A stretch of DNA of 64,000 bases. It comes from Rhytidiadelphus loreus (lineage: Eukaryota > Streptophyta > Bryopsida > Hypnales > Hylocomiaceae). Positions 46,606 through 58,700 of the stretch are shown piece after piece (the first letter of the stretch is position 1; the number at the start of each line of letters is the position of its first letter). The notes under the pieces were generated by a model. The model did not search any database. It saw only the letters and a list, made by a program, of their open reading frames with translations, and was not told where the DNA came from. A program made the position numbers and the translations under genes. The DNA lies in the NCBI GenBank assembly GCA_947034895.1, contig OX344762.1:12405501-12469500 (forward strand), in the 5' to 3' direction.

Positions 46606-47586
46606 CCTTACTCTTCAAATGTTTGAGTACAAACTTCATAATTAATGATATTTTTAGAATATTTCCAAGGAAGCATGACTTGTAATTTTCATTAGAGGGA
46701 TGAAATTATTACTTTCATGAAGATATAAATCATGGATGAAATATCGTATATTCATATATTTATAATTTATAATTATTTACGCCCATCCATTCAGGATTTG
46801 GCAAAGTAATTCTATTTTAAATTCTTTATTGTATTTTTTTAGCAACTCAATCCACTCATTAATATAAAATCCCCGGACTTGCACTCTTGTGCAATTTCTA
46901 ATGAATTTGTAGAATTAAAAACCAATTATAAATTAAATTGCTACTAAAGGGATCCCAAATGGAAATTCAATTGGATTCAACGTTGACTCCATCTTAAGAC
47001 AAAAGATTACATTGAAATCAATTATAAATTCACTACTGTTATAACAGAGTTCATTGATTGAATCAATATGACTATAATAACTGTAATTTTGATTTTGAAC
47101 CAAATAATTTAGGTAGCATCTTAATTCAATATTGACTAAGGAGCCCACTCCGGGCATCCTCTATTGACTTTATAATTTGAATTTTTTGTATGAAATTTAC
47201 TGATGAATGCTAATCATCCTAATCTACATATGAAGTTTTGCTTCACCTCATTCAAATAAATTTATAGTTTAAAAAAATTTCAATGTCAAAGTAGGTAGCT
47301 AAAAACATATTCTAAAAAATAATCAATTAGTTTTATTTGATATTGTGTACATTAATACCTCGTACTCAAAAACATTTATACCATGATAATGCAAATCATT
47401 CAAATCATAATCATAACCATAATCATTGAGATCCAAATAATAAGATGAAGGCCATGAGAAGTTTCATTTTGCAGGCACCCAAGGTACTAGAAAAAACATA
47501 CAAAGTCATTTTTTGAAAAACTCAATTTTTGAAAATTTTCAAATCCCCCTAGAGATGACAATTTTAGCCTTGTTGTGGGTACAAGT
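46606..47586. other. Gene-free AT-rich stretch
   Basis: There are no supported genes. Short open frames only, no closing repeats. Confidence 0.5.
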
Positions 47587-47599
47587 ATTTTGAAGCAAT

Positions 47600-47846
47600 G
47601 TTTTTTTTTGACACAAATAAAGGAGACCTTTACTGCAAGAAAAAGAGAACAAAACCCAACCGCAAGCGGCCTGGAAGGGGCAAGTAACAGACACAGACCG
47701 GTCAATAAAAGACAGAGAGAGGGAGAGCCAACAGGAGGGACGAGAACCGCCTTTTCAAGGCGAAAGCCACTTAAGGCGGTTGGAACACAAAACTGGCTTT
47801 AGGGCTGGAGAGCATCCAATGAGGTGAACCACTGACCATCTCTACA
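47600..47846 (-). mobile_element. Retroposon (SINE or truncated LINE) with a 13-bp target duplication
   Basis: It is flanked by perfect direct repeats of attttgaagcaat (47587-47599 and 47847-47859). The plus strand begins with a T run, so the element lies on the minus strand and ends in poly(A) after tttatttgtgtc. The body is GC-richer than the host. It contains an internal inverted pair (ttaaggcggttggaac against agaaccgccttttcaa). It encodes nothing and shows no clear tRNA-like promoter boxes. A 5'-truncated LINE and a SINE are both possible. Confidence 0.85.
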
Positions 47847-47859
47847 ATTTTGAAGCAAT

Positions 47860-49729
47860 TTTGAACCTCCAAACACCACCGTACATTAGGGATTAATCAT
47901 ACCCTTGATATACTGTTTTAAATTAGACTCCCTATTTATCAATAAGGTAGATTGCTCTTAAAGCCACCCTTTAAACCTACCTAACTCATCATTGACAATA
48001 ATAGATATTTCAAACAACATGTTACCCTTTCCTAGATAGGGGTAGCATTTAGAACATGGCCGCTTTTAGAGCATACTACCTTACAACAACAGATTCGATG
48101 AGCCATAAAGAGGAAAGGCCATTATGGCTCATTTCCTTTATCCAAATGAGAATTAACACTCAAATAGTCAACCCTTGCTTGTAGAACACTTAACTCACTT
48201 GTGCATACAATTTGCGTTTCAATTTTCTGAATTCAAGCAAATCTTCCCACTCAACTGTCGGTCCATAAGTGTGACAAACATTTGAACCCTAAAATTTGGG
48301 GAGTTTTCTCAATGAAATCATCAAAATCAGCGGCACTTCCAGGAGGGACAACATTGGACCTCCCAGCACAGAACAGTAGCGTAAGTTTACTGAACCTGTA
48401 TCCACTCCCCTGCATTCCCAGAATTCTTAAATTCCAACAGTGATCTTCATTAAAAGCAAATCCATTGCGGTGGAAAAGGAACAAGTTGCTGTTTATAGAA
48501 GCATCCCATACAAACGCAGGCATTGACCTGCTCGGAGTTTAGCCCTTGACAAGGTCTGCAACAACGGGGGCAGGCGCCCTTTGACTCTCTCTCTCTCAAC
48601 TCGCTGGCGCGGGCCATTGAATCTTCCAGTCCGGTGATCCGAAGAGTGCTCCACCGCAACACCGAATTTGCAGTAATAAAACTTACGATGCTGCTTGCAG
48701 TAAAATAGAAAAGAAACTAAGACGCCATAAGTAGAAGCTTAGGTTCCTAATTTTTAGAGTCGCAGCCCGAAGTGGAGGTGCGATCCCGGATGCAAGGCCA
48801 TCCTGCCAGGTGTTGTTAGTTGTGCTCGAAGCTTCTTGCCCTTGCGCCGGAACTGAAAGTCTGAAAGGGTGTTACGGGAGTTGTAGCACTGTAATCTCGT
48901 GCTGCTTGGCCAGAGATCATCACTATTGTCGACTGTGAGGGAGTGTCCTTTTGGAGTGTGTCTGGATGCGCAGTAAGTTTCGAGTGAGTATCCGGGAGAA
49001 GGTTCTTGAAGCTGGTTGAATTTGTTGAGGATCGATCAGTTTCGTACGAGCGGATTGGATTTTGGAAACAATTATAGGAAAGCGACGATTTATACCAGAA
49101 TTTTGAGCCGCGCCGTCAGTAGTTTCGGTTACGTTTTGTAGATTTTGAGGAGAAGGCACGGTCGCTCGCCGAAGCAGAGTGGAAGTTCGAAGTCGAGAGA
49201 GATTCGAAATTTGACTCGTTGAGGAAGATTTTTTGTGCGTTTATTTTTTTTATGAGTCACTATTTGTCAAGAGGTTGGAGAGAAATTGATTTGCGGAGAA
49301 AGTCGTTTGTATGAGGAAGTTGAGTGGGAGTTTGAAGTCGACGAGAAATCAAAATTTGAGTCGCCCGTTGAGAACTGCTTTTTTTGTGTTTTTTCTTGTA
49401 CTTTTGGCTATTTGTAATGAGATTGGAATTAAGTTGATTCCTAGAGTAGAGTGAGTTCTTTCGTTTTTCCTCTTTTGATTTGTGTTTCTTTAGAAAGGAA
49501 GTATAAAACTCGCGTTCTTGAGCTCATGGACGGGTTTGAATTGATTGATCTTGTCGCAATTGCATCTCCTCGAATAAGAAGAGAGATTCCGAGGTCAGGT
49601 CATGCATAGACTTAATTTGATTCATCTTGTCGTAATTGAATTTCTTCTTCGTTGTTTCTTGAATAAGAAGAGACATAGGTGTTGACGTTCGTGTTAGACA
49701 GATTTATTTTTGAAAATCTTAACAACACC
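47860..49729. other. Intergenic region and presumed leader of the F-box gene
   Basis: The first part continues a decayed repeat ending cattagggattaatc (TTAA at 47893). Positions 48,250-49,000 are of mixed composition without a recognisable gene. Positions 49,186-49,400 and 49,530-49,680 each contain a diverged tandem duplication (shared ttgaagtcga-gaga and atcttgtcg-aattg with gaataagaagaga). A gtataaaact at 49,501 could be a TATA box about 220 bp before the start codon. Confidence 0.4.
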
Positions 49730-51662
49730 ATGGGAACGTTAGTACAAAATAGGCAGATTCTTTTGAGCTCGTCTGCAAACAAGCAGCTGAGCCGTTGGAG
49801 TCAGCTGAATCCTTTGATGAGCTCGGACTTTCCAGGAGCGTCACAATTTCAATCACGGAGAAATGTTTTAGAGTCGCCAGTTCTCGATAGCCAAATATGG
49901 AGCAACCTGCAACCGGAACTCGTGGCACGAATTCTGTCGCACTTGCCTCTTACGTCGCTCGTTCATACGCGCCTGGTGAGCAAGCGAGCGGATAGAGAGA
50001 TTTATGCCGGGCGGCTTTTGGGAGACGAGTCAATAACCAACTTCAATCCTCGCTCGTGGCTGTTTCTGTTCGAAAATGGCGGTCCCGGAAGCCCTCACAA
50101 GCTGCACGCCTTTGACCCCGTGCAAAACGATTGGCAAACGTTCACCACGATCCCCCACTTTGCCACGGTGCAGAAAATCGGCGGGTTGTCGTTGTGCGGC
50201 TCTGCGTCGGGCCTCATGGTGTACGAAATCAGCGCTCTCAAGAGCCATTTCATCCGGTTCGGAGTTTTTAACCCCATCACCAGGTCGTGGAAGAAGCTGC
50301 CGCCATTGCTTAAACGTAGGCAGAGGCCCGTCATTAGCATGTTCACCGAGTCGGCAGGTTCCAAGGGCTTCGGGGGTCATTATAAATTGGTGGTGGCCGG
50401 GGGCCTGGAATACGATCAGCAAGTGCAGACTACCGAGGTTTACGATTCGCGAACGGAGTGCTGGCGCACCACGTGCGAGAAATTCAACAATCAGCAGAGT
50501 CATGTCTGCGATGAGATGCGGACCTCCACGGCGTATTGCAACGGCGTCGTGTACCACATGCGGTTCAATCAAATGCTGTCCTTCGATCCCAACCGAGGTA
50601 CTACTTTCCGTCAACTCATTCTATTCCATGATACTAGTGAATAATTCTTGAGGGCCAGATTCAAATTTTCGAAACTCCTCGACACTACATGAGACCATTG
50701 ATCAGTTGAAGGATGCACACAAACGGAGTGCTTATTCATTTTTCTATATGGAATAGAATCTCCAGTACTTAATTTCCCTATCGTGTAGGTCACACATAAG
50801 TTGCAATGCCAAACCAGAGATGTTTTTTGAGATGGATCGTCGTAAAACCTGCACTTGTTCTGGTCATCACCTTTGGCTACATTTTGTGTGATTGCTATAT
50901 TGGTTGCGATTCTGAGTTTCGTGTTTTAAGGCTTAAGACAGCTCAAATTCGAATGCAGGAACATTTCTTATTTGGACTCCACTTTTCTGGATAAGATTGT
51001 GATCACATCGGCCATTAGTGCAAGGGTATTTTCTGATATATTAACAGTCAATTTATCGCTGCTTCATATAATCTGACAAGAGTGGAATGGTGGCTTTGGC
51101 AGAACACCATACATTCCTGACTTACGACACGAAGACCGCACGATGGCGACCTCTGAGAGTCTCCCTACCACGTGACCTAGTGTTTACGGAGTACCCGTCG
51201 CTGAAACGAATGTGGAAGGGCCGAGCTCACCTCGCCGACGTTCTTCCACCCTTTCTTGTGGAGTCCAACGACCGTCTCCTCCTGGTTGGATTCCGGGAAG
51301 ACCGAGCGGCGTCCACAATTGCAGGCATCGCCATCTGGGAGCTCGTTCAGAAGAAGCTCTGGAAACCCGTCACGGCGATGCCCGACGCACTTTTTTCCCA
51401 AATGTGCCCCAAGGTTTGCAATTCGACCTATGTCGACCCGTCTTCGTATCTCAAGTACGAGCTGCAGGGCGCTGGCCACGGCGACATCGTGTACATTTTC
51501 CAAGCCAATGAAGGCCAAGGCTTCGTTGTTCTGTGCGACTTTTCCCAGAACCCGCCGGCGTGGCGCTGCATTCGCAAGCCTGACGTTGTTGCGGCCCCCA
51601 TTGAATTTTCCCAAAACCTTCAGGGGTGTGTCATTGACCTAAGATTGGACACCACGATTTGA
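49730..51662 (+). CDS. F-box/kelch-type protein, two exons
   Basis: This is a predicted substrate receptor of an SCF ubiquitin ligase. The F-box binds SKP1/ASK and the kelch-like region binds the target. Exons are 49730-50597 and 51103-51662. The donor is CGAG|gtacta and the acceptor tggcag|AACACC, giving 475 residues in frame. The F-box is at about residues 56-95 (LQPELVARILSHLPLTSLVH). Kelch-type strands follow: KLHAFDPVQNDWQTF, FGVFNPITRSWKKLPP, YKLVVAGG with TEVYDSRTECWRTT, GVVYHMRFNQMLSFDPN, then across the intron FLTYDTKTARWRPL, IAIWELVQKKLWKPV and YIFQANEGQGFVVLCDF. The ATG at 49730 sits in a good context (caccATGG); the frame is open 17 codons upstream but has no earlier ATG. The gene converges with the ABCG gene; the coding ends are about 1.1 kb apart. 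The target substrate is unknown. Confidence 0.88.
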
Positions 51663-52777
51663 GAGGAAGATTTTTTTGTACAGGCGGAGGAAGACAATAC
51701 TTGACGATTCAGCCATTTTCTAGGTGATACGGCGCCCAGATCTTTTGTACACGAAGACGCACACAAATTGTAAATGTCAGCTTCACCACTCTAGTACCTT
51801 ACTGAATTTTTTATGCTGGGCAGCAATACATCGTGGTAGGATCAATATAGCAGCGGACTTGCGGCTGCTTGTTGAGGTCAATTGACGACCAATGTATCAT
51901 TGTATTAGACGATCGACTCTTTGCCATGAGCTTATTCAATCCCGTAAGCGGAGGCTCTTCCATTGCACTTACCCTTGCCAGCTTCTCATTATTTCTCAAC
52001 ATTGCAGGTCGTGTTTTTTGGGTTGTCTGATAATGCAGCCTTGCTTCTATCCTGGTCAGAACCCTCCCGTAATCTCTATGGAGGGTACGGGGTTGAACCC
52101 TCCTCCCTTGACTGCAATTGAAGCTCTAGAACGAATAGTCGATGATCATTTTAAGACACTACGAAGCATATGCAGTGTGAGTTCCAGCTATCACCTATTG
52201 AACGAAGGCAAGGTGGGATTCGAACAAAAGAACTGGACCAGAAGTTGAAGTGCAGATTTAAGAGCAGCATAGTATCGTATTCCTGGCGAAACCCAGGAAT
52301 AAGTGAAAAACCAGGGGTACTCTTAAAGCAATCCTGGTATATCTCAAACTTTAATAGAAGGAAGCTTCAAGTGGTTACCTGTATTAACAGTATCTTGCAA
52401 AGCAATGAGTTATTACCTTGCGTCGAATTGGGAGTGCTTTAGGCCCTGAAGTAGGTCTGGAAAAAACCAGCGAATGTAAATAAACCATTGACTTTGAAGC
52501 TTACTTGAGATGGGAAGTGGACCACGGTAGTTCAAGTCTGGCAAGGTTTGATCAAATGTTCACCTAAAAATACTGAATGTAGTAAGTTTAATTCTGCGAT
52601 TTACGAAGAATAAAATTCGCTCATTGGTGCATCTTCCAGGGTACGTCCTGATTCAATTCTCTCCTCGAAACTGTGTGTTCTTCATGACTTCTACGTTACT
52701 GGATTGAACCCTTTCTCACACCTTTGACTGCTCACCCCTATTTGAAAGTAATGTACAATTAACATTGCAGGTGATTC
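51663..52777. other. Convergent intergenic region
   Basis: This region holds the 3' ends of the F-box gene (plus) and the ABCG gene (minus). Open frames around 51892-52248 and 52170-52442 match nothing I know. A ggtgggattcgaac motif at about 52,211-52,224 resembles the T-arm of a tRNA on the minus strand, but no matching acceptor or other arms exist. Confidence 0.45.
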
Positions 52778-55700
52778 TCATCGCTGTTGGAAGTTGAAAT
52801 ACTTGATCCCTATTGCGAAAACAGCTGCGAAGACCACCGTGAACACCACCGGCATGGCCACTGCAGGACCAATCATGTCTGAAGTCATCCCAAACGTCTT
52901 CTCCACATACTCTTTCACCATGATTGGGGGCGAACCATCCGAAGGCGTTACAAGGCTCGTCACATCTCCAAACTGGGTTGTGATCAGTCCATACAGCGTC
53001 CAAGCCACAGGACACGCCCAGTAGTACCAGACCCACCACACAGGTATGTTCTGCACAGGGGCCACCCTTAAAATGAGAGTCTGTATTTAGGTATCGCAGC
53101 TAATTGTGACACTTCGAGCGCTCGGCGGAGCTCATTCAATTAAAATGGTCACATTTTAGAGTATTCCTGTTGACTTATCAAACAGGATTCCAACGCACCA
53201 CAGATCACATTATTTACATACCATATGCAAATGTTGTAAGGGATGAAATTTTTACTAGCAGACGATCTGAAACTGAAAAGAGTTCTGATCATGAGGTGGT
53301 GTAATTCTCAAAATCAATATATACTCATTGTGCGTGTTTTTGGACTGTTGCAATTAGGTGTAATTATCTTATAGTATTATGAGAGCTTGGTAGAGAGCTT
53401 GCTTACAGGTTTGAAGATCATGAAGCCCGAAAAGAGGTTGAAGATGGAGTAGAACCCCGAGGAGACAATGGCAGCCACTTGGTGATTTGGTGTGAGAGCC
53501 ACCGCCATCATGCCGTAGTATGTGAAGTAGAGGAGAGTGAAATACATGATAAACATGTAATAGAAGAATTTCTTAGCCGTCCATGCCAAGCTCATCATGG
53601 AGTACGTGAGCAAGGAGAAGATGATGCTTTGGATCAAGCAGTACGGAATCTCTATCAACATCTGCATCAGCAAAACCCGCCATTGAGTAAATAATTTACC
53701 TTGTCAAATGTTTAGAAGGAATTGCATGTGGGGCTTTAGTTAATTCTCACTTGGCCGATTGCATAGGGGACAGCCGAGTACATTCCTGCAGCATGCTCCC
53801 TGTAGAAAATCGTCCTTTCAACGGCTACCACTGGCTGCACATTGGAAGCGTTGTTGACACCCAGAAACAAAGTCGCTGCAAACATCCCTCCCAAAACACT
53901 GAACAAGTTGATCTGGTCGGATCTGCAGGTACAATCCACCCACCAAATTACTTACCAATTGCGAAGTTCAAATGAAAGGACAAATGAAAGGACAAAATAA
54001 AAAATAGAATAATCCTTGTCAATGTGAGGGTGTGTTGGCAAACTTACGTATCCTTGCCTACGCCCCAAAACATGGACCCTACGATAAAGGCCATCATGAG
54101 CGTGAAGAAGTAACGCACGCAGTTGTAATCAGGGCTTCGCCAGTAAGTCAGGTTGGTCTTCCACAGACAGGCTACGATTTGGGTCCAGAAGGATTGCGAG
54201 TACTGTGTTGGAAAATACAAGTCTTTCGCTCCTTTGGCTGGGACACTCAGCGTCTTCACTAGCTCCTTGTTATGCCTGCCATCAGATACAAGTTGATTGT
54301 TTCAGTGGACAAGCAACAGAAGTGCACTAGCTTCAATTCTATTAGATTGATTAATTTGTTGCATTCATGAAACACAGAGATGACGAACCCAAAGAGATTG
54401 GATTGCTGGTAGATTTCTGCAAAATCAACTTTGAGGTGCGATTCCACTGCTGCATTCGTGGCATCCAGCATCCATGTCGCTGGGTTGAAGCCTTCCTTAA
54501 TCTTGGGCACTCCCGAAATCTCCTGCAGAACGGCAGGAAGTAGAGATTTAAGGTAAAAGAATTTTCTTTTAAATATTTTCTGTCTAAATTAGCGATTGAT
54601 GGACCAGATCACGAACGAGCATAGATATCACCATCAGTGGTTTCTGCGTGGGCTTCAACTTATCAAAATTGGCTTACTAACATCGAAATACTTGATCAGT
54701 GTTTCAGAATTCCGCCCCAGTGGTCCCATGTATATCACTTGTCCTCCTCGCTTCATCAACAACATCTGCACACAACAAAATCGTCCGAGATTACAATATT
54801 TCCTTAAGACTGAAGTCTCAATCTAGTATTTGAAGTTACTTGACTTCCAAGAGTCTTGGTTAAAATCCTATATTCGCCATTGTTTAACCTCTAGAGATAT
54901 CTTATTTTTCATGATGACAAATTACTAGTGGAAACATGGTCTTCGAATTTGAAGTAAATGAGAAGACCTATATGACTAATTCGACCAGTTGTGGGTCTTC
55001 TTCAGGTTATTTCCTTCACTCGAGCAGAAGCAAACTAAAGGAATTCAAGTAAAAAAATGGCATTAGATGTGAGTGCGGCGCACCTCATCAAAGGATTCAA
55101 AGATATCAATGCTGGGTTGATGAATGGTGCACACAACAGTGCGACCCGTGTCCACGGTGTTCCTGACCGTTCGCATGACAATGGCCGCTGCACGGGCATC
55201 CAGCCCACTTGTGGGCTCATCCATAAACACGATGGAAGGATTGGCCACAAGCTCCACTGCAATGGTGAGCCTCTTTCTTTGCTCGGTCGACAGACCTGTC
55301 ACTCCCGGCAACCCCACCAGAGCATGCTCCAAGGACTTCAGCTCCACCAGCTCCATCACCTCCTCCACAAATTGCTGCTCAAAGAAAAGAAAAGTGACAC
55401 TTGCTGTCATTTCTCATTGGTGGGAAATCCAAAAGTGATATGCCTATATTCACAAAAAACTCATGACTTCTTATGGAAGGGATGACTATGCTATGTGCTT
55501 AAGGTATTTCTTAAGTTATGTCCACTTCACTTTTATTTTCAAAAGACCTGCAGAAGCTTGCATACGTGCAGAGCAAGCTCAACAATGCACCACAATCGGA
55601 CTGCCTAGTACAAAAATGCACTCACCACATGAGTTCTGGGGTCTTCCTCAAATTTTAGCCATATTCAAAATGAGATGTAGTAGTAGTAGTACGTTATTTC

Positions 55701-58700
55701 CATTACTTTCCCTTAAATGTTTGCTCAAAGCTTGTATACAAAGCGCAAATTCAGAAATGCATCACAATATACACTTGTGAACTATACAAATGGACACAAA
55801 TTGACCGGGAAATGCTCTTACCACACGAGTTTTGGGGTCGGTTTCTGGAGGCAAACGCAGCCAAGCCGAGAAGGTGAGAGACTCTTTGACAGTCACTTGA
55901 GGGGAGTGAATGTCATTCTGCTCACAGTAACCTGAAATTCTGGCAAACGTTTCTTGCTTCTTCGGGAACCCTGAGATCCGAATCTCCCCTTCAATATAGC
56001 CATCCGTCTTCCTCCCAGCCAGCACGTCCATAAGGGTGGTCTTTCCAGCACCACTCACCCCCACCAAGGCTGTCAACACTCCAGGACGAAACGCGCCTGG
56101 TGATCAAGAAAAAGCGGATTTAGTTCATAATATGCTCATAAGTATAGCAAAACTTAAGGTCATACAGGATAAGCATACCAAATTGCATCAAAATGCAACC
56201 CCAATTCTTCTCTCATTGACGTGGCATAAATCTCAGAAGACCAGAATGATTATCCTAGATTTAGGTCTTGAAATAAAGAGGGGGTGTACATGGAGATGCA
56301 ATTAGGTGGGGTTGCAATTAGGTGTACTTACCTTAGAACTTGCATAACATGACATCCTTATATATAGGTGGAATCTTCTTGATTGCCAAAATAAGAGATA
56401 ACAAAGAATGGAGTTCCAAAGCAATACTTGAATCTTTAAACTTAACCTTGCTTTTTGACCAATTTGGCGAAATTGAGGTACAATATATATTTGAACAGAG
56501 ATGTAAGCAAAAATGTGAAAAAAATCTGAAAAGGATTCAGGCGTTCAAAGGTTGAGCACACCGTCCATTACCTGTGACTCCGCACAAGAGCTGGAGACGC
56601 TCTTCCGTCACCCCTTGTGCTTTCATTTCGGCTGGCATGTCGACAAAGTACTTGATGTCATTGAATGACATCGCCAATGGCTTGAAGGGCAGGATCATGC
56701 CTCGTCGTTGTCCTGAGCCTCGGATTGTGGGAAGCTCAATGTTGCTCCCATGGGTTACTCTCAAAACATGGTCTTGAACGTGATGATCATTTTCATTTCG
56801 GGTGTCACTTTCTGCATCAGTAAGAAATGCCTGGGCATTAGATAAGGATTACAACCCTAAATCAAAAAGTTGAAACTACTAATGTGAAAAATGCTTCTAT
56901 GCTTCTATGGCTCCATCACATACGGCATGGACACTTGTCAACATTTCATAGCTGCCATAGATTATAGAAGCTTGTGTTATATATACTATGGCACTTTCAT
57001 TACTGCATTCCCCAAAGAGTACAATGAGAACTTTTCTTTGGTGGCTTGAGCACCAGAAGAGAAATGCCCTTGAAATTGAGTGACTCCATCACTTGCATCG
57101 TGGACACGTTATGTTCAACATTTCTTAGTTGACGCAGTTTGTAGAAGCTTGTCCTATGCAGATTGGGACAATTTTTTATCCTCAAAAGGGATACGATGAA
57201 AAACAGAAGGTAACTGAAGGCATGATAGAAGAGTTTGTTGGTGATCGTTTCATTTGCTACACCATATGGATACAGACAGTGCGTGCTGCCTTTGGTGACA
57301 CTTTTCAACGGCAGACTTTAGAGGAATAAGGTATGATATGAATTGATATTTTGTTATCATCGTACCATAAATGTTGATGGATTCCTTTGATCTTGCACGC
57401 TTCTTGCACTTGGGCTTCGTTGAGACAGCAATCTCCTCCCCTGTTCGGTTGGCGTTCCTCAGAGCAAGAGCTTCTTCTGATATCACTGCTTGCGGCTTTC
57501 CCAATGCTGTGAAGACACGAAGAAGCTTTAATAGCAAATAGGACGAGAGACATCCAACTTCGTCTTGTCTAAGTCAATCATTCTCTGACTAAAAAATTTC
57601 AATCCCTTTCAAGGTAGGGATCGGTCAGAGGTAACCAGAGGTTGTTTGCAATGCCTAAATATGAATATTAACTCTATTAGAACACCCACCCCTAGTGGAA
57701 TTACATAACATTATTCCAGTAGGTTGATTGTTCCGAAAATTAACAAAAAAGAGGCAGAATATTTTGCCTCTGCAGAAAATTCAACAAACAGGTTTTCAGG
57801 GTTTCCAGACTTTTTCGGATTTCGAGACTTCAGCCTACATTGGAAAGACAGTTGAGAGCATGGTGATTTGATACAAATCAGATCAAAAAAAGTTAACTAT
57901 GAGTCCTTGTGACTCCCAAATACTCCCTCGACGCATTACTGAATTATATTATGTAATTTAAGATACCTAACCATATGACAATTGGCAGGGTATACATAAT
58001 AGAGTCCTTTACTACACGCAGGGTTTAACACACACATGCTTGGGTCAAAAGGATAGAGCGCTTACGATCTAGATACGTGAGAGTGAGCGTGTACAACACA
58101 TTGAAAAGGATCATGTAACCAGCGAGTGTGGCCACTCCCAGCCAATACCAGTATGCCTCCTGACGGATTCCAAAGTTGTGCATCACTTTGTGCCCAAGCG
58201 TCATGGTGCTGTTATGTAATGTCTGTCCAACGAAGGAATTGAAACATGCTAAAAAATCAGCATATGTCTCGAGACCTACCGGATACATGATAACTCTGCA
58301 ACAATAACATGAGAAGTGGGGCATTCACCATAAAAAGAGCGAAAAGTGTCAATTACTAAGAGTTTCTAATGAGTACCTAGGCAAAGAATAATTTTCATTC
58401 TGTAGATTTTGATACTAAAAATTCTAGATTTTCGTGCTCATTAAGCATTGGTTACACTCGTGTTTCAGTCCCTTTCTAGTAATCATAAACACGAGCTGAA
58501 TTAGCATGGCTAATCAATTCAATTGATAAAGCACGGCAATTCAAAATAAAAGCACTAGTTTCACCAAGGTTGGCTCATCTCTTATCTCCTGTATTAAATG
58601 CAAACTAGGTCACGTTTTCATCCCCACAATCATTCAAGCATTAGTATTGCTAAATCTTTATGTTATTCCAAACTTCTTCTCAATGAATCCTTGCAGCTTG

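Noticed and set aside
52200..52260. tRNA-like T-arm (gttcgaatccca on the minus strand)
   Set aside because: No matching acceptor stem, D-arm or anticodon arm in the preceding 80 bases; box B alone is not enough for a tRNA or SINE call.
53050..53080. Alternative acceptor giving ten extra residues at the start of the last ABCG exon
   Set aside because: A splice after tgtgcag at 53051 is also in phase and reproduces the conserved spacing of the loop before the WW motif, so the extra residues are unlikely.
58222..58295. Earlier acceptor (ttgttgcag near 58295) for the ABCG exon ending at 58066
   Set aside because: It would run into a stop codon in phase; the acceptor at 58223-58224 keeps the frame and matches the family.
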